Shown piece after piece: positions 13,862-14,563 of a stretch of 14,563 nucleotides of DNA (position 1 is its first letter; each line of letters starts with the position of its first letter). The translations under genes and the position numbers were made by a program. This DNA is from Eubacteriales bacterium (GTDB lineage Bacteria; Bacillota; Clostridia; Oscillospirales; CAG-382), in assembly GCA_028701715.1 (NCBI GenBank), contig JAQVQF010000034.1, forward strand, positions 1 to 14,563, written 5' to 3'. The notes below the pieces were generated by a model that was not told the DNA's origin, did not search any database, and was given only the letters and a program-made list of their open reading frames with translations.

Positions 13862-14563
13862 ATGAAATATGAAAACGGAAGCCGGGTACTCCCCGAACGG
13901 CTGTTTAAACAGGTGCAGAAGTTCGCCGCCGGGCGGCTCATCTACATACCCGCGGACAGCGAGAAGAAGCCCTGGGGCAAAGCTTCCGGCTACAAACAAT
14001 ACCTTTCGGAACGCAACGGAATTATGAAAAAGGAGTTCGCCGAAGGCAAATCAATCGACGAGCTTTCGCGAAAATATTCGCTTTCCGTTGATACCGTCAA
14101 AAGGATTGTGTATTCCAAAAACGCGATGATAATCAGGTACAAAGGAACGCTTACCTCCGCTGTCGAATACTCAAAAGCCGGAAGGCTTGAGGAATGGATT
14201 CACGCCTATCTTCTGTCGGACGGGCATAACAAAGAATTTTCCGACGGACTGAAAATTGTTGAAAGATATTATATCGCTCCGGTAAAAATGCCGCTTTCAC
14301 TGTTCGCACGCTGGTGCGGTCCGGAAGAGGGCATGAAGTGCAAGTTAGACGGCACATGCTTTGAAATCAGAGTAAACGGCATATGCGAAGCGATCCGCAG
14401 CAAAGCCGACTTACCGCCCCTTATTGTCAATTATGATATGGGAACTTTTGAGCTAAACGACGGCAACCACCGCTTCGAGGCGTACAAACGCACGGGGATA
14501 ACCGAGGCATATGTCATCATCTGGATAACCGGAAAAGAAAGCTGCAACGACTATATCAACCGA
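13862..14563 (+). CDS. CD3324-type HTH domain joined to a ParB/Srx-like domain (partial)
   Basis: The frame is open from ATG 13862 to the window end (234 codons, no stop). Residues 1-86 match the small CD3324-type protein pattern: LPERLFKQVQKFAAGRLIYIP, then PWGKASGYKQYLSERNGIMKKEF and a helix-turn-helix SIDELSRKYSLSVDTVKRIVYSK (64-86). Residues 87-234 are a second domain with a cysteine-bearing middle and NGICEAIRSKADLPPLIVNY...LNDGNHRFEAYKRTGI (172-213). The DGNHR-FEAYK motif resembles the nucleotide-binding GxHR-xxA box of the ParB/sulfiredoxin fold. It may be a DNA-binding regulator with a nucleotide-sensing or modifying domain; function is unknown. A GGAGAGG site lies 12 bases upstream, rather far. 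Confidence 0.8.
   Translation, partial: MKYENGSRVLPERLFKQVQKFAAGRLIYIPADSEKKPWGKASGYKQYLSERNGIMKKEFAEGKSIDELSRKYSLSVDTVKRIVYSKNAMIIRYKGTLTSAVEYSKAGRLEEWIHAYLLSDGHNKEFSDGLKIVERYYIAPVKMPLSLFARWCGPEEGMKCKLDGTCFEIRVNGICEAIRSKADLPPLIVNYDMGTFELNDGNHRFEAYKRTGITEAYVIIWITGKESCNDYINR

Noticed and set aside
1..14563. CRISPR array, riboswitch, rRNA, toxin-antitoxin pair or defence island
   Set aside because: No spaced identical repeats, recognisable aptamer leader, rRNA segment or known defence or toxin motifs were seen on either strand. The small leftward genes fit an excision module better than a toxin-antitoxin pair.

Overview
The window looks like a low-to-moderate GC member of the Clostridia (Firmicutes), probably a gut or anaerobic lineage. 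This rests on strong AGGAGG-type ribosome sites, consensus TTGACA/TATAAT promoters, and the families present: a CD3324-type N-terminal domain, an M32 carboxypeptidase, a clostridial-style cyclic beta-1,2-glucan synthase, and a phage/ICE module with XRE, ImmA and Int genes. Assignment below class level is not possible from the sequence.

Left part (1 to about 3100): the integrase-proximal end of an integrated mobile element. Its far end lies off the left edge. At the extreme left, a leftward reading frame with an IS3 OrfA-like start suggests a secondary insertion sequence ending near 122. Next come three leftward small genes: an unknown 62-residue protein, an excisionase-like HTH protein, and a Cro-like XRE protein. 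They are divergent from a rightward set of XRE repressor, ImmA/IrrE-like metallopeptidase and tyrosine recombinase. The 140-bp gap between the two arms holds two near-consensus divergent promoters and three similar 17-bp operator-like sites about 41-42 bp apart, a lambda-like switch layout. The integrase's natural ATG (1791) is out of frame with its body by one base at a run of seven A.

The element abuts tRNA-Tyr(GTA), whose 3' end faces the integrase, so that tRNA is the probable attachment gene. Upstream of it in the same leftward unit is tRNA-Thr(TGT), with a consensus promoter and a long hairpin terminator.

Centre (3413-5023): a leftward, tightly overlapping host operon of comF-like phosphoribosyltransferase, HAD hydrolase and DUF2087 protein.

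Right (5141-14563): a rightward 7-kb gene for an NdvB-type cyclic beta-1,2-glucan synthase (GT84, glucoamylase-like/GH189-type and GH94 regions), then an M32 carboxypeptidase with its own perfect consensus promoter overlapping the synthase stop codon. Last is a gene cut by the window end that joins a CD3324-type HTH domain to a ParB/sulfiredoxin-like DGNHR domain.

No stretch longer than 300 bases lacks a gene. The longest gaps are 2945-3100 (putative arm sites and hairpin) and 3282-3412 (tRNA promoter and AT-rich sequence). I saw no CRISPR array, rRNA gene or recognisable riboswitch. The element's switch region, the integrase frameshift and the fusion gene at the right edge deserve most attention; none is proven to be a new system.
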